A stretch of DNA of 64,000 nucleotides from Vibrio fortis (GCF_000695685.1 NZ_JFFR01000028.1:62001-126000); one strand, 5' to 3'; positions 1 through 11,613 are shown, counted from the stretch's first letter. Numbers and translations are program-made. The notes: generated from the letters alone by a model not told the origin.

Positions 1-199
1 TCTTCTTGTTGCTAACGGTGAAGAAATCACTGTTGGTGCACCTCTTGTTGAAGGTGGTAAGGTTACTGCGGAAGTAGTACAACACGGTCGTGGCGATAAA
101 GTTAAAATCGTTAAGTTCCGTCGTCGTAAGCACTCTCGTAAGCAAGCTGGCCACCGTCAGTGGTTCACTGAAGTGAAAATCACTGGCATTAACGCTTAA
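1..199 (+). CDS. rplU: 50S ribosomal protein L21, C-terminal part
   Basis: The reading frame is open from the left edge (first full codon at base 2) to TAA at 197-199 and gives the last 65 residues of ribosomal protein L21. The basic stretch [15 protein letters not shown] followed by TEVKITGI is the rRNA-binding C-terminal end typical of L21. The start lies outside the window. The gene sits 19 bp before rpmA, the usual rplU-rpmA pair, with an AGGAGAG ribosome-binding site between them, so the two are very probably co-transcribed. Only the C-terminal half is visible. Confidence 0.96.
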   Translation, partial: LLVANGEEITVGAPLVEGGKVTAEVVQHGRGDKVKIVKFRRRKHSRKQAGHRQWFTEVKITGINA

Positions 200-218
200 G
201 TTATAGGAGAGTTTAACA

Positions 219-476
219 ATGGCACACAAAAAAGCTGGCGGTTCTACTCGTAACGGCCGCGATTCAGAAAGCAAACGTCTTGGTGTAAAGCGTTTCGGTG
301 GTGAATCTGTTCTTGCAGGTAACATCATCGTTCGTCAACGTGGTACTAAGTTCCACGCTGGTACTAACGTAGGTATCGGTAAAGACCACACTCTTTTCGC
401 TCTTACTGAAGGTAAAGTGAAATTTGAAGTGAAAGGTCCTAAAAACCGTAAATTCGTTAGCATCGATTCTGAGTAA
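219..476 (+). CDS. rpmA: 50S ribosomal protein L27
   Basis: Ribosomal protein L27 (85 residues, the normal bacterial length) reaches with its N-terminal tail into the peptidyl transferase centre. The start [16 protein letters not shown] is the family signature; there is no cleavable N-terminal extension of the Firmicutes type. The ATG follows AGGAGAG at a good distance and lies 19 bp after rplU. A Rho-independent terminator follows at about 505-529, which ends the rplU-rpmA transcript before obgE. Codon use is strongly biased, as expected for a highly expressed gene. Confidence 0.98.
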   Translation: MAHKKAGGSTRNGRDSESKRLGVKRFGGESVLAGNIIVRQRGTKFHAGTNVGIGKDHTLFALTEGKVKFEVKGPKNRKFVSIDSE

Positions 477-504
477 TTTCTCAGTCTCAAGATGAATTTA
501 AAAG

Positions 505-529
505 CCCTGCCGTTAGGCGGGGTTTTTTA
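505..529 (+). terminator. Rho-independent terminator of rplU-rpmA
   Basis: A 7-bp GC-rich stem (CCCTGCC / GGCGGGG with one G-U pair) with a GTTA loop is followed by six T residues, 28 bp after the rpmA stop. The 200 bases that follow, up to obgE, hold no other gene; they are AT-rich and probably contain the obgE promoter. Confidence 0.85.
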
Positions 530-645
530 TTTATAGTGAGATTAAAAATTAAAGCGAGAATAAAAAAGCAGGCGCTCTTGTTACGTGTACAGCAAAGAAC
601 CCCTCCTTATTTGTTCCTTAGTTGCAGATAGACCCTAGATCTTAG

Positions 646-1884
<1,239 letters not shown>

Positions 1885-1900
1885 TTGAGCCAATTAAGTA

Positions 1901-1929
1901 AAAACCGCAATTAATATTGCGGTTTTTTT
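1901..1929 (+). terminator. Rho-independent terminator after obgE
   Basis: Perfect 11-bp inverted repeat AAAACCGCAAT / ATTGCGGTTTT with a TAAT loop and a run of T, 16 bp after the obgE stop. Confidence 0.88.
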
Positions 1930-2007
1930 GTATCTAAATCATGAATCGATGATGATGAATCAGGCAAAATTTACCTCTTAAGTATTAACGCCAATGGGAA
2001 GGAAATC

Positions 2008-2775
2008 ATGGCATCAAAACAACGAGCGATATCAAGGTTGGTCGCTCAATCTGGACAAATGTTATTAGCACACGGTGCCGAGAGCACCTTAGTGGGAGAC
2101 ATCATGCGTCGCATAGGCATTGCGTGTGGTGTTGATGAGGTGGAAGTTGCTCTGTCCGCCAATGCGCTAGTGGTTACGACAGTTATGGGTGATCACTGTA
2201 TCACCACCACTCGAAGCTGTGCTGATCGCGGTATCAATATGCGGGTGATCACAGATATCCAGCGTATTTGCATCATGATGGAAAAAGGAATTCTGGATTC
2301 TGACCTAGCCCAGAGGAAGATTAATGAAATCAGCCCTGAGCGCTATAATCGCTGGCTAGTCGTGGTGATGATAGGGTTATCTTGTGCTTCATTTAGCCGT
2401 TTAGCTGGGGGCGATTGGCATGTATTTATGATGACTTTTATCGCGTCTGCTTGCGGCATGGTTGTTCGCCAAGAGATCGGTCATCGACACTTTAACCCTC
2501 TTCTGAATTTTGCCGTTACGGCCTTCGTGACCACGGCTATTTCCGCTCAAGCTGTCCTGTTTGATATCGGTGGCCAACCAACTATCGTCATGGCTTCTTC
2601 GGTATTGATGCTGGTACCCGGCTTTCCTTTGATTAACTCAGTTGCCGATATGCTTAAAGGCCACATCAATATGGGACTTGCTCGCTTTACGATGGCGAGT
2701 TTACTGACGCTGGCGACCAGCCTTGGCATTGTGGCTGCAATGAGCTTGTCTGGTGTATGGGGGTGGGCTGGATAA
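2008..2775 (+). CDS. yjjP: YjjP-type half of ThrE-like exporter
   Basis: Membrane protein of the ThrE/YjjP family (DUF1212), 255 residues. The N-terminal half is soluble and carries the family core AHGAESTLVGDIMRRIG near residue 25; about five hydrophobic segments follow from residue 118 onward. In E. coli, YjjP and YjjB together export succinate; related one-chain ThrE proteins export threonine and serine. The next gene, yjjB, starts inside the stop codon (TAATG), so the two are translated together and probably form one transporter. The ATG at 2008 has GGAAGGAAA upstream. The family is secure; the substrate in this organism is inferred only. Confidence 0.9.
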   Translation: MASKQRAISRLVAQSGQMLLAHGAESTLVGDIMRRIGIACGVDEVEVALSANALVVTTVMGDHCITTTRSCADRGINMRVITDIQRICIMMEKGILDSDLAQRKINEISPERYNRWLVVVMIGLSCASFSRLAGGDWHVFMMTFIASACGMVVRQEIGHRHFNPLLNFAVTAFVTTAISAQAVLFDIGGQPTIVMASSVLMLVPGFPLINSVADMLKGHINMGLARFTMASLLTLATSLGIVAAMSLSGVWGWAG

Positions 2776-3242
2776 TGTTAGAGTTATTATTTGGTTTAGC
2801 TAATGATATGTTTTTTGCGGCCATTCCTGCCGTTGGTTTTGCGCTAGTATTCAATGTTCCGCAGCGAGCACTTGTTTATTGCGCGCTGGGTGGAGCCATT
2901 GGCCACGGGAGTCGCTATTTAATGATGCACTTCGGTGTACCTATCGAGTGGGCGACCTTCTTTGCTGCAACCCTTGTCGGCATGATAGGTGTCCATTGGT
3001 CGCACAAACTGCTGGCTCACCCTAAGGTGTTTACGGTTGCTGCTCTCATCCCAATGGTTCCGGGTGTCTTTGCTTTTAAGGCGATGATTGCCATGGTTGA
3101 GATTAACAATATGGGCTATACGCCAGAGCTAGTGGCTATGTTGATGGAGAACTTCCTCAAAGCGATGTTTATAATCGCGGGGTTAGCGATTGGCTTAGCA
3201 GTGCCTGGGCTGTTATTCTACCGCCGTAGACCTATCGTTTAG
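2775..3242 (+). CDS. yjjB: YjjB-type half of ThrE-like exporter
   Basis: Second half of the two-part ThrE-like transporter (DUF3815), about 155 residues with four or five hydrophobic segments and little else. The frame is open from 2757, but I choose ATG 2775, which overlaps the yjjP stop by one base (TAATG), a common translational-coupling layout, and gives MLELLFGLANDMFFAAIPAVGF like other YjjB proteins. Conserved features include LIPMVPG near the middle and MIAMVEI. The gene ends 38 bp before folA, so read-through into folA is possible; I see no terminator between them. Confidence 0.9.
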   Translation: MLELLFGLANDMFFAAIPAVGFALVFNVPQRALVYCALGGAIGHGSRYLMMHFGVPIEWATFFAATLVGMIGVHWSHKLLAHPKVFTVAALIPMVPGVFAFKAMIAMVEINNMGYTPELVAMLMENFLKAMFIIAGLAIGLAVPGLLFYRRRPIV

Positions 3243-3280
3243 CAAACATTAACCCAATTCAGAGTAGGACCTCAGTAGAT

Positions 3281-3760
3281 ATGATCATCAGTATGATAGC
3301 GGCAATGGCAGACAATCGTGTTATTGGTAAAGACAATCAAATGCCTTGGCACCTTCCCGCTGACTTTGCGTGGTTTAAACGTTCGACAATGGGTAAACCG
3401 ATTGTTATGGGACGTAAAACTTATGACTCTATTGGCCGTCCGTTACCTGGCCGCTTGAACATCGTGGTGAGCCGTGATGAAACCTTGGAAATTGATGGTG
3501 TCACTATGGCGACTTCTGTTGAGCAAGCTTTAGAGTTGGTCGGTGATGTGGAAGAGGTGATGATCATTGGTGGTGGCTCTATCTATGCGCATTGCCTACC
3601 AAAAGCAGATAAACTGTACCTCACTTATATTGATTTAGCTGTCGATGGCGATACTCAATTCCCAGATTGGGGAGAGGGTTGGACGCAAAGCTATTCAGAA
3701 ACATTTAAGGCAGATGACAAGAACAAGCATGATATGGAGTTTGTGATTCTCGAGCGCTAA
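3281..3760 (+). CDS. folA: Dihydrofolate reductase
   Basis: Reduces dihydrofolate to tetrahydrofolate with NADPH; target of trimethoprim. The 159-residue length equals that of E. coli FolA. Visible family motifs: MIISMIAAMADNRVIG at the start, the substrate loop MPWHLPADFAWFK with the catalytic acid Asp in LPAD, the cofactor motif GRKTYDSIGRPLPGR, and IIGGGSIY. All key residues look intact, so this is an ordinary housekeeping enzyme, not a resistant variant by obvious signs. It is convergent with apaH, with a hairpin between. Confidence 0.98.
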   Translation: MIISMIAAMADNRVIGKDNQMPWHLPADFAWFKRSTMGKPIVMGRKTYDSIGRPLPGRLNIVVSRDETLEIDGVTMATSVEQALELVGDVEEVMIIGGGSIYAHCLPKADKLYLTYIDLAVDGDTQFPDWGEGWTQSYSETFKADDKNKHDMEFVILER

Positions 3761-3779
3761 GGTCTAAAGTGTGTAAATG

Positions 3780-3810
3780 CTTGCGCTATCTCACCAGTAG
3801 CGCAAGTTTC
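3780..3810 (+). terminator. Hairpin between convergent folA and apaH
   Basis: Perfect 9-bp inverted repeat CTTGCGCTA / TAGCGCAAG followed by TTTCT. The T run is short, so the terminator is weaker than others in the window. It most likely ends folA. Confidence 0.6.
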
Positions 3811-3824
3811 TCGTATCTCGTTTT

Positions 3825-4628
3825 TTATAGCGCTCTCTGTGTGAAGAATTTCTTATCTTCCCAGCGCAAGATGGTGAGCTCTCCCCCCCATACACACCCG
3901 GTATCCAAGCCAATGACATCCTTGCCTTGATAACCTTCCAGTGCCGCCCAGTGGCCAAACAGTACCGTTTTATCGAGCTGTTTACGCTGTGGTAGGTTAA
4001 ACCAAGGAATAAACTGGTTATCTGATACCTCTTTTGGTGGGAGTTTACATCCCATATCCAAACGCCCATCTGGGAAGCAAAAACGCATGCGGGTAAAGCT
4101 GTTAATGGCATAGCGGTAGCGTTCGATTTTTTCTAAATCCTTGCTCCAGAGATCGGGAGTGTTGCTGTACATATTCTCGATCAGCCACGGCCATTTGTCT
4201 GACTGGAGGAGTTTGCTTATCTTGTCGCTCTCTTTACGAGCGCGCTTTAGGCTCCATTGAGGTGAAATACCAGCATGAGCCATCACAAATTCATCGTGCT
4301 CTTGCATTAGTGGCTGTTGTCGCAACCAGCTCAGTAGCTCTTCTCTATCTGATGCGTCTAGAATCGGTTGAGTCTTGTCTTTCGCTTTAGCTGGGAATAA
4401 GCCTTGAGACACAGCAAGTAAATGTAAGTCATGGTTACCTAACACCACCTTTGCAGAGCTGCCAAGATCGCGGATATATCTCAGTGTTTCTAATGACTTG
4501 GGTCCACGAGCGACCAAGTCTCCCGCCACCCATAAGGTGTCTGTGCTCAGGTTGAATTGGATCTGTTCAAGAAGCTGCTCAAATTCATCAAAGCAGCCTT
4601 GGATATCTCCGACAATATAATTCGGCAC
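3825..4628 (-). CDS. apaH: Bis(5'-nucleosyl)-tetraphosphatase, symmetrical
   Basis: Splits diadenosine tetraphosphate (Ap4A) into two ADP and can also remove Np4 caps from RNA. Length is 267 residues against about 280 in E. coli. Calcineurin-type metallophosphatase motifs are clear: GDIQGC near residue 7, GDLVARGP near 37, GNHDLHLLA near 64, and HAGI near 117. The start ATG at 4628 gives MPNYIVGDIQGCFDEF, as in the family. It is the last gene of the minus-strand apaG-apaH pair, 30 bp after apaG. Confidence 0.96.
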   Translation of the reverse strand: MPNYIVGDIQGCFDEFEQLLEQIQFNLSTDTLWVAGDLVARGPKSLETLRYIRDLGSSAKVVLGNHDLHLLAVSQGLFPAKAKDKTQPILDASDREELLSWLRQQPLMQEHDEFVMAHAGISPQWSLKRARKESDKISKLLQSDKWPWLIENMYSNTPDLWSKDLEKIERYRYAINSFTRMRFCFPDGRLDMGCKLPPKEVSDNQFIPWFNLPQRKQLDKTVLFGHWAALEGYQGKDVIGLDTGCVWGGELTILRWEDKKFFTQRAL

Positions 4629-4658
4629 GTTATTTCCTGTTAAATCAATAGGGGAGGG

Positions 4659-5039
4659 TTAGTTAAGGATATTAGGGATAGCCAAGCGAAACGGTTCAAT
4701 CTCAGCAATAAATTCTGCCCCTTTACTGTCGGTCATGACGTAATGTCCTTGCATCACACCAACAGGGGTCTCGATGACAGTCCCACTGGTGTAAGTGTAT
4801 TCGTCACTGGACTCAATCACTGGTTGCTGACCAACGACACCATCTCCCTCAATAGAGAGTTGTTTTCCGTTAGAGTCGGTGATCAACCATCGTCTAGAGA
4901 GCAGTTGAACGGTCTCTTGGCTGAGGTTTTTGATTGTAATGATGTAGGCGAAGACGTAGCGGTTCTTAGTCGGCTCTGATTGGTCTTCTATGTATTTAGA
5001 GTGGACTTGGCACTTAATACAAGGCGTTGATACATCCAT
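4659..5039 (-). CDS. apaG: ApaG protein
   Basis: Small protein (126 residues) with an FnIII-like beta sandwich; the ApaG fold is also found in eukaryotic F-box proteins and its biochemical role in bacteria is not settled. Family landmarks: [24 protein letters not shown], and the glycine/proline turn GVVGQQPVI followed by Y-TSG and GVMQGHYVM. It lies between rsmA and apaH as in E. coli, but here a strong terminator-like hairpin (5081-5118) separates it from rsmA, so apaGH may depend on read-through or its own promoter. Confidence 0.95.
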   Translation of the reverse strand: MDVSTPCIKCQVHSKYIEDQSEPTKNRYVFAYIITIKNLSQETVQLLSRRWLITDSNGKQLSIEGDGVVGQQPVIESSDEYTYTSGTVIETPVGVMQGHYVMTDSKGAEFIAEIEPFRLAIPNILN

Positions 5040-5080
5040 ATTCGCACCTTTTTGTTATCGTTCAATCTAGAGTATTACAT

Positions 5081-5118
5081 AAAAAAGAGGCTCCTAACCG
5101 TAGCTAGGAGCCTTTTTA
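5081..5118 (-). terminator. Terminator between rsmA and apaG
   Basis: A perfect 9-bp stem (AGGCTCCTA / TAGGAGCCT) with flanking A and T runs lies directly after the rsmA stop (5120) and 42 bp before the apaG start. On the minus strand the hairpin is followed by CTTTTTT. It would end or reduce transcription from lptD-surA-pdxA-rsmA into apaGH. Confidence 0.82.
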
Positions 5119-5119
5119 T

Positions 5120-5935
5120 TTATTTTGTCGCGTTGTGGTTATCGTATAACCAGTTCGCCATATCCACGAATTGCACCAGAGTGAGGTTTTCTGGACGCAT
5201 GCTCGGGTTGATATCCAACTCTTCCAGAACTTCTTTGCTGATCAAAGATTTGTAGCAATTGCGGACCGTTTTACGACGTTGGTTAAAGCCTTCACGACAT
5301 ACGCGGTCTAACCACTTCAGGTCTTTAGCTGGGTATGGAAGCTCTTCATATGGCTGAAGACGAACCACTGCCGAATCTACTTTCGGTGGCGGAACGAACG
5401 CTGTTGGTGGTACTTCAAGTACAGGCGTTACTTTACAGTAGTACTGAGCCATAACCGTCAAACGGCCGTAAGCTTTGCTACCTGGTCCCGCTGCTAGACG
5501 GTTTACCACTTCTTTCTGAAGCATAAAGTGCATGTCTTTAATGTCTTTATGGAACTCAAAAAGGTGGAACATTAACGGCGTAGAAATGTTGTACGGTAGG
5601 TTACCGAAGATACGCAGTTTGTTGTTTGGCTTAACGAGCTGATCAAAGTCGAACTTCATCGCATCGCCTTCGTGGATCGTCAGCTTATCCGCCAGGTCTG
5701 GATGAGTGCGTAGGCGCTCTGCTAGATCTCTATCGAGCTCAATCACGGTGAATTTATCAACCAGTTTGCCAACTGGCTCTGTAATTGCACCTAGACCTGG
5801 GCCAATTTCTACTAGGTTTTGGCCTGGTAGTGGGTTAATGCTCGATACGATCCCGTCAATAATATACGGATCGTTTAGGAAGTTTTGACCAAAACGTTTA
5901 CGCGCTTTGTGCCCTAAGTGGACATCATTTCTCAT
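5120..5935 (-). CDS. rsmA: 16S rRNA adenine dimethyltransferase
   Basis: Dimethylates two adjacent adenines in the loop of helix 45 of 16S rRNA, a late step in small-subunit maturation; loss gives kasugamycin resistance (ksgA). Length is 271 residues, as usual. Motifs: [12 protein letters not shown] at the start, the SAM loop [13 protein letters not shown] near 43, and the adenine-binding NLPYNIST near 115. Its ATG overlaps the pdxA stop (ATGA), so it is translationally coupled to pdxA. Last gene before the hairpin at 5081-5118. Confidence 0.97.
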   Translation of the reverse strand: MRNDVHLGHKARKRFGQNFLNDPYIIDGIVSSINPLPGQNLVEIGPGLGAITEPVGKLVDKFTVIELDRDLAERLRTHPDLADKLTIHEGDAMKFDFDQLVKPNNKLRIFGNLPYNISTPLMFHLFEFHKDIKDMHFMLQKEVVNRLAAGPGSKAYGRLTVMAQYYCKVTPVLEVPPTAFVPPPKVDSAVVRLQPYEELPYPAKDLKWLDRVCREGFNQRRKTVRNCYKSLISKEVLEELDINPSMRPENLTLVQFVDMANWLYDNHNATK

Positions 5936-6921
5936 TGCTTTTTCTCTACTAATTCAATGGCGTGCGTGAGCGCTGTTCTAAAGCTCCCTGTATCAGCTTG
6001 GCCTTTCCCTGCCAAATCTAAGGCGGTGCCATGATCGACCGATGTACGAATAAATGGCAAGCCAAGCGTGATATTCACTGAGCGACCAAAGCCTTTGTAT
6101 TTTAGTACAGGCAGAACTTGGTCGTGATACATACCTAAAACAGCATCTGCATCTTGCAAATATTTTTCATTGAAAATGGTGTCTGCTGGTAATGGACCAA
6201 TCAGGTTTATGCCATCTTCTCGGCGAATTTTTTCGAGCGTTGGAGTGATGGTTTCAATTTCTTCACGTCCTAAACAGCCATCTTCGCCGGCATGTGGGTT
6301 TAGTCCACATACATAAATGTTAGGTTTCTCAATCGCAAATTTCTCAACGAGATCTCTATTTAGAATTTCGATGATTTGCGCAAGTCTGTCTTCGGTGACG
6401 GCTTGGGAAACATAGGCTAAAGGAATATGCGTTGTGACAAGTGCAACACGTAATCCTTCAGTTGCCAACATCATTACAACTAATGGTGTGTTGGACTTCT
6501 CAGCAAAGAACTCAGTGTGACCGCTAAAAGCGACCCCAGCACGGTTAATCACTCCCTTATGAACAGGGCCGGTGACAATAGCATCAAATTCATTATTCAT
6601 ACAGCCTATTGCGGCAGTTTCTAATGTATTTAATACATAATGACCATTAGCTTCGTTGAGCGTGCCAGCAATTGTGGGTTCTGCCATTGGAATATGGTTA
6701 ACCACTAAGGTTCCGGCTTGCTGAGGTTGAGGTGCATCGTCACTTTTGTAGTCGAGTAGCTCAACATCTAAATTGAGGAGCTTTGCACGCTCAGCCAGCA
6801 TTTGTTTATCTGCACACACCACTAATTGATGTGGCCAGCTCTCTTGAGATAGAGCCAGTACTAAATCTGGACCGATACCGGCAGGTTCACCCGCCGTTAC
6901 CGCAATTCTTCTAGTTGTCAT
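5932..6921 (-). CDS. pdxA: 4-hydroxythreonine-4-phosphate dehydrogenase
   Basis: NAD-dependent enzyme of de novo pyridoxal phosphate synthesis; its unstable product condenses with deoxyxylulose phosphate through PdxJ. The frame is open to a TTG at 6936, but the first ATG (6921) gives [19 protein letters not shown], the family start, with GAGGAAG just upstream; length is then 329 residues. Visible motifs: [22 protein letters not shown] (metal-binding His), [10 protein letters not shown] (metal-binding His) and [12 protein letters not shown]. It overlaps the end of surA by 11 bases and rsmA by 4, so surA-pdxA-rsmA are tightly coupled. Confidence 0.96.
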   Translation of the reverse strand: MTTRRIAVTAGEPAGIGPDLVLALSQESWPHQLVVCADKQMLAERAKLLNLDVELLDYKSDDAPQPQQAGTLVVNHIPMAEPTIAGTLNEANGHYVLNTLETAAIGCMNNEFDAIVTGPVHKGVINRAGVAFSGHTEFFAEKSNTPLVVMMLATEGLRVALVTTHIPLAYVSQAVTEDRLAQIIEILNRDLVEKFAIEKPNIYVCGLNPHAGEDGCLGREEIETITPTLEKIRREDGINLIGPLPADTIFNEKYLQDADAVLGMYHDQVLPVLKYKGFGRSVNITLGLPFIRTSVDHGTALDLAGKGQADTGSFRTALTHAIELVEKKQ

Positions 6922-8206
6922 CTTGCTCTTCCTCAACCATCTCTACAAAAGCACTTGCGCGAATCTCTTGTAGCCAAGCGCCAGCCTCTTCATTGAACTT
7001 ACGGTTGAATAGAATCTGGTAAGCCTTGTTTTTAAGTGCTGAATCCGTGCGGTCTACTTCGCGGCGGTCAAGAACTTCAACAATGTGCCAGCCGTGAACG
7101 GTTTTAAATGGTGCACTGATATCGCCTTCTGGAAGGGTCTCAACTTGGTGTTTAAACTCTGGTACATACAGGTCTGGAGTCTGGTAGCCCAGTTCGCCGT
7201 TTTGAACTGCTGAGCCCGGGTCTTGGCTATATTGCTGTGCCAATTCACCAAAGGTCGCTTCACCTGCTTGCACGCGACTCGTGATGTCGAGTAGTAGTTC
7301 TTGCGCACCTTCATCGCTCAAGATAACCGTTGGCTTTACTAGGATGTGTCGCGCATTTACTTCGGTAACTGCAACAGTTTCAAGACCTTTCACATCTTCG
7401 ATTTTTAGAATATGGAAGCCTACACCACTTCGGAACGGGCCAATGATGCTGCCTTTATTCTGAAGTTTGATTTGGTCTGCAAAGATTGTTGGCATCTCTT
7501 CTTTACGCATCCAACCCCAATCACCGCCTTGCAGTGCTTTAGGACCTTTTGAGTAAGTGTAGGCCATGGTGCTGAAATCTTTGCCTGAGTTCAGTTCTTC
7601 AACAAGCTCATTGGCTTGTGCTTCTAGCTCTTCTTTGGTCTGGTCATCGTTAAAACGAAGCTGGATGTGGCCAATTTTGTATTGAACCGTTGCATTGGTT
7701 TCTTGCGCTAGGATGTCTGCTAGGTTGTCGACTTCCGCTGGTAGGATATTGATTCGACGACGTACCAGAGCGTTTCGTGCTTCGCTCGCGGCAATCTCTT
7801 TTCTTACCTGTTCGCGGAACGCGTTGTAGCTCAGACCTTCTTCAGCGACAGAAGCGGTAAGTTGTTCTACGGTCTGATTGTTGTCTTTAGCGATGCCAGC
7901 GATAGCTTGATCAAGGCGGCTATCATCGATACGTACACCAATGCGTTCTGCTTCTTGAGTTTGAATGGTGTCGATGATCAGCTTCTCTAATACCTGATCC
8001 TTTAGCACTTCTTGAGAAGGCAATGTTTGTCCGCTTTTCTTAGCATTAGCACGCAGTGTTTTCATCGAGGTGTCGATGTCACTTTGTAGGATAACGCCTT
8101 CGTTTACGATGACTTTTACTTTGTCTAGCTCAACAGGAGCTGCGTGGCTTACTGAAAAAGTACAAGCCGTAGCAAGCGCGATTAGTGTGTGTTTCCACAG
8201 TGTCAT
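6911..8206 (-). CDS. surA: Periplasmic chaperone/peptidyl-prolyl isomerase SurA
   Basis: Escorts unfolded outer-membrane proteins, including LptD, across the periplasm to the BAM complex. Length 431 residues (E. coli 428). A signal peptide at about 1-22 ends SVSHA with cleavage before APVELD. Then come the N-terminal chaperone module ([12 protein letters not shown] and so on) and two parvulin PPIase domains at about 170-270 and 285-380, with the repeated pattern ARHILVKP and GGDWGWM / GELGYQ. It lies 45 bp after lptD on the same strand, the usual lptD-surA order, linking a chaperone with its client. Confidence 0.97.
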   Translation of the reverse strand: MTLWKHTLIALATACTFSVSHAAPVELDKVKVIVNEGVILQSDIDTSMKTLRANAKKSGQTLPSQEVLKDQVLEKLIIDTIQTQEAERIGVRIDDSRLDQAIAGIAKDNNQTVEQLTASVAEEGLSYNAFREQVRKEIAASEARNALVRRRINILPAEVDNLADILAQETNATVQYKIGHIQLRFNDDQTKEELEAQANELVEELNSGKDFSTMAYTYSKGPKALQGGDWGWMRKEEMPTIFADQIKLQNKGSIIGPFRSGVGFHILKIEDVKGLETVAVTEVNARHILVKPTVILSDEGAQELLLDITSRVQAGEATFGELAQQYSQDPGSAVQNGELGYQTPDLYVPEFKHQVETLPEGDISAPFKTVHGWHIVEVLDRREVDRTDSALKNKAYQILFNRKFNEEAGAWLQEIRASAFVEMVEEEQDDN

Positions 8207-8251
8207 GTGTTGTCCTTTCTATTTATCGGTTAAACACCAATAAACTCTAAA

Positions 8252-10600
8252 TTAGTTATTTAAGAAGAATGGGCGGCCATACTCTAATGAGTTACCAGAG
8301 CTATCAAAGCCAGAGGTATTTGAGCCTGTGCCTGCTGCTGTACCAAAACCAACAATACCGAAGTTGATACTAAAGTTATTTTCATAAACAGGGTCTGAGT
8401 TTAGATCTGAGTAACCGCCACCTGACCAGCTTCTCAATTCGTTGCTGTAGGTGACACCTACGTACCAACAGTCATCTTTGTAACGCAGGTTAGCGAGCCA
8501 CTCGATAGCAATGTTTTCATTCATATCGTGGTAGTACTGGGCGCTAGCGTACCATTTTGGAGAAAACTGATAGCCTGTCACTAAGCCTGCTTGAGAAATA
8601 CCATCACGGGTGATCTCATCAATATTAGTGATGGTGTCGCCTACATTGTCTTCAATGTATTCACGGGTAACATAGCGATAGTTGGCTTGTACGAAGCCGT
8701 TCTCATCAATCCGGTATTCAACCGTGCTGTTAGCCAGTTGCATGTCGCCATCGTCGATGTCGTATTGAACGCCGCCATGGTAGAAGAGGTAGTCATCGTA
8801 GTTGAAATCGATCTCGACAGCCCATGATGAGTAGCTCGTTTGTCCCTCTTCATCAGATGAAGCGCCCGGGTTCTTGGTATTTCTATCGATGAAGAAAATC
8901 TGACCAAAAGAGATGTTGAGTCGTTCTTTGTATTCATCATCAAAGAAACGCGAAGACGCACCATAGCTTAGCTGGTTTGCTGCAGCGATACGGTCAACGC
9001 CACTATATTTACGGCTACGGAACAGGCCATAGTAGTCGGTTTGTAATAGAGTGGTATCGTATAAACCGATTTCGCTTTGATCTTGCTTAGGTACGTATAA
9101 ATATTGAACCTGCGGCTCGAGAGTCTGAGTATATCCAGTCAGATAAGTCGTATCACGCTCAAGAATAATACCAGCATGAGTTCGAAACTCTGGGATCACT
9201 CGACTCGCTGTATCAGAAAGTTCTGGATTAGCCGCAAGGATAGTGCTGTCTAAATCTTGGTCATAGTAAGTACCGAGCAATCGGGCTTCCGTTGTCCAAG
9301 AACCCCAAGTGGTACTCAGTGGCACCTTAATTCCAGGTTCTACATGGACGCGAGTTGCAGACGGCTTGCTGTCTGAGTCTGTGTCAAAGCGCGAGATGTG
9401 ACTGATCACATCCATCTCGACCGTATCCCAAATCAGAGGAGCGTAATAGTTGAATTTTAGCTGTGGCATTACGCGGTATGGTTGGTTCTCAGTTTCAGTT
9501 AAGACCTGAAAATCGCGTACAGCTAAAGATGCGTCCCAATTTAGTGCACGATAAGCGACTTCACCAGACTGCATTAATTGACCGTCTTCACGGTTACCTA
9601 TACTAGAATCGACATCCGTAAAGTAATCAACATCACTTACCTTTGAGTAATCAACGTCAAACTTCCAAGCTTCTTTGTAGATACCATTAAACTCAAACTG
9701 GCCACCCCATCGACTGCCTTTCTCTTTGAATTTGCTATCGTTATCTAAATACTCAAATGTGACCGTACTCTGACCAAACTGGCTTAAATGGCGGAATTCA
9801 TTATTTAGCTGAGTACCACGCTCAGACATGTATTTCGCTGTGGTTTGAAGGTCGTAATTCGGAGCAATGTTCCAGTAAAACGGGATTTCAGTTTCGAAAC
9901 CATCGCTTGAGCCGTAAGAAAATGTTGGGTAAAGGAAACCGGTTTTACGACTCTCACCTACTGGAACCGTTAGGTATGGTAGGTAGAAAATGGGAACGTC
10001 TAATACTTCGAAGCGAGGGTTAATGAAGGTCGCACTCTCTTCGTCTTGGTCAAGCTCGATATTGGAAGCTTTTAGGCGCCAAGACTTGTCACCTGGAGGA
10101 CAAGAGGTGATCGTACCATCTTCCAACTCGTAAACAGCTTTACCTGTGCGAGCAATGTATCTTGCATCACCACGGCCAGACTCACACAGCATCTGATACT
10201 GAGTATTTTCCAGCTCAAACTCATTGGTAGTGAGGTTGTTGGTCACTTTATCTGATGTGGCTTTGAACTGTCCGTCATTGAAAGTTACATTCCCCTCTGC
10301 GACAACAATATTCTCTTGCTGGTGTAAGGTAACCGTCTCGGCTTCAATGGTTTTGATGCCTTGAGTCACTTTTACAGACCCCGAGTAACTTGCTTTCTCA
10401 CCGTTAACGGCTTCTAGGCGATCGGCCTCGACGTATGCCGGTGCATTAAGGTCTGAATCTTCAGATGATGCGATCAAACATTGATCTGTAGAGGGCATTT
10501 CCTGCACACTATCATCAATTGTTGTTTCAGCTTGAGTTGTCGGCACAAATAACGCAGAGCTGATCGATGCGGCTAACAAGGTGCGGGAGAAACATTGCAT
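8252..10600 (-). CDS. lptD: LPS-assembly outer-membrane protein LptD
   Basis: Beta-barrel that inserts lipopolysaccharide into the outer leaflet together with the lipoprotein LptE. Length 782 residues (E. coli 784). A signal peptide (about 1-24, ending TTQA) precedes an OstA/LptA-like periplasmic jellyroll (about 55-190) and a C-terminal barrel. The mature chain has four clear Cys positions: C41, one in MLCESG, one in TSCPPG and one in DDCWYVGV near the C-terminus. E. coli has a CC pair at that last site; here only one Cys is seen, which still allows one inter-domain disulfide. First gene of the minus-strand unit; divergent from djlA. Confidence 0.96.
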   Translation of the reverse strand: MQCFSRTLLAASISSALFVPTTQAETTIDDSVQEMPSTDQCLIASSEDSDLNAPAYVEADRLEAVNGEKASYSGSVKVTQGIKTIEAETVTLHQQENIVVAEGNVTFNDGQFKATSDKVTNNLTTNEFELENTQYQMLCESGRGDARYIARTGKAVYELEDGTITSCPPGDKSWRLKASNIELDQDEESATFINPRFEVLDVPIFYLPYLTVPVGESRKTGFLYPTFSYGSSDGFETEIPFYWNIAPNYDLQTTAKYMSERGTQLNNEFRHLSQFGQSTVTFEYLDNDSKFKEKGSRWGGQFEFNGIYKEAWKFDVDYSKVSDVDYFTDVDSSIGNREDGQLMQSGEVAYRALNWDASLAVRDFQVLTETENQPYRVMPQLKFNYYAPLIWDTVEMDVISHISRFDTDSDSKPSATRVHVEPGIKVPLSTTWGSWTTEARLLGTYYDQDLDSTILAANPELSDTASRVIPEFRTHAGIILERDTTYLTGYTQTLEPQVQYLYVPKQDQSEIGLYDTTLLQTDYYGLFRSRKYSGVDRIAAANQLSYGASSRFFDDEYKERLNISFGQIFFIDRNTKNPGASSDEEGQTSYSSWAVEIDFNYDDYLFYHGGVQYDIDDGDMQLANSTVEYRIDENGFVQANYRYVTREYIEDNVGDTITNIDEITRDGISQAGLVTGYQFSPKWYASAQYYHDMNENIAIEWLANLRYKDDCWYVGVTYSNELRSWSGGGYSDLNSDPVYENNFSINFGIVGFGTAAGTGSNTSGFDSSGNSLEYGRPFFLNN

Positions 10601-10749
10601 GAAGTTGAACTATCCTGTGTCACTAGAAGGAGGGTTGATCTAGTATCAATCCAATTAATAAAGCTTTGTCCTTATGATAAAGGAAATCTTAGCATTCAGC
10701 ACCATAAGACAGCAGTACTCGAATAAAATTCATAGATAGAGAACACATA

Positions 10750-11604
10750 ATGCAAATATTTGGCAAAATTTTGGGCGCTTTTTTTGGTTTCTTGTTTGGC
10801 GGACCTTTAGGCCTAATTTTTGGTCTATTTCTTGGTCATCAATTTGATAAAGCGCGCCGTTTGAATCAGTCAGGCTTTAACACTTCGGGGTTTGGTAGTG
10901 GGCCAAGTCAGGCTGAGAAGCAGCAAGAGTTCTTTAAAGCGGCATTCGCGGTTATGGGACATGTTGCTAAGGCGAAAGGTCAGGTGACACGTGAAGAGAT
11001 CCAATTAGCATCCACAATGATGGAGCGTATGAATCTTCATGGTGAGCAGCGTATAGCCGCTCAGAATGCGTTCCGTGATGGTAAAGAGAGTGATTTCCCA
11101 CTAAAAGAAACGTTGGAGCGCGTTAAGGTTTCATCGGGTGGCCGCTTTGATTTGCTGCAGTTTTTCCTTGAACTCCAAGTATCAGCAGCGTTTGCTGATG
11201 GCAGCTTGCACCCTAGTGAACGCCAAGTTTTACATAAGATAGCTCAAGGCCTTGGCTTTTCATCGGAGCAGCTAGAGCGCCGTCTACAAATGCAAGAAGC
11301 GGCTTTTCGTTTTCAACAGCAAGGTGGCAGCTTTGGCGGTGGCCACCATCAAGGACAGTCTTCCGGCTGGCAGCAGGCGACTCAACAAGATCAACTGGCG
11401 GATGCTTTTAAGGTACTCGGTGTGAGTGAGTCGGCAGATGGTAAAGCGGTGAAGAAAGCCTACCGTAAGTTAATGAATGAGCACCATCCAGACAAGCTTA
11501 TGGCAAAGGGCTTACCACCAGAAATGATGAACGTTGCGAAAGAGAAATCTCAGGAAATTCAAAACGCTTACGATCTAATTAAGAAGGTCAAAGGCTTCAA
11601 ATAA
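10750..11604 (+). CDS. djlA: Co-chaperone DjlA
   Basis: Membrane-anchored DnaJ-like co-chaperone that stimulates DnaK ATPase and is linked to envelope stress and Rcs signalling in E. coli. Length 284 residues. A glycine-rich transmembrane segment at about 7-30 (GAFFGFLFGGPLGLIFG) is followed by a TerB-like helical domain (about 45-165), a Gln/Gly-rich linker (about 185-215) and a C-terminal J domain with the essential HPD in EHHPDKLM near residue 258. Divergent from lptD with 149 bp between; no other feature seen there beyond likely promoters. Confidence 0.96.
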   Translation: MQIFGKILGAFFGFLFGGPLGLIFGLFLGHQFDKARRLNQSGFNTSGFGSGPSQAEKQQEFFKAAFAVMGHVAKAKGQVTREEIQLASTMMERMNLHGEQRIAAQNAFRDGKESDFPLKETLERVKVSSGGRFDLLQFFLELQVSAAFADGSLHPSERQVLHKIAQGLGFSSEQLERRLQMQEAAFRFQQQGGSFGGGHHQGQSSGWQQATQQDQLADAFKVLGVSESADGKAVKKAYRKLMNEHHPDKLMAKGLPPEMMNVAKEKSQEIQNAYDLIKKVKGFK

Positions 11605-11613
11605 TATCAGTAG

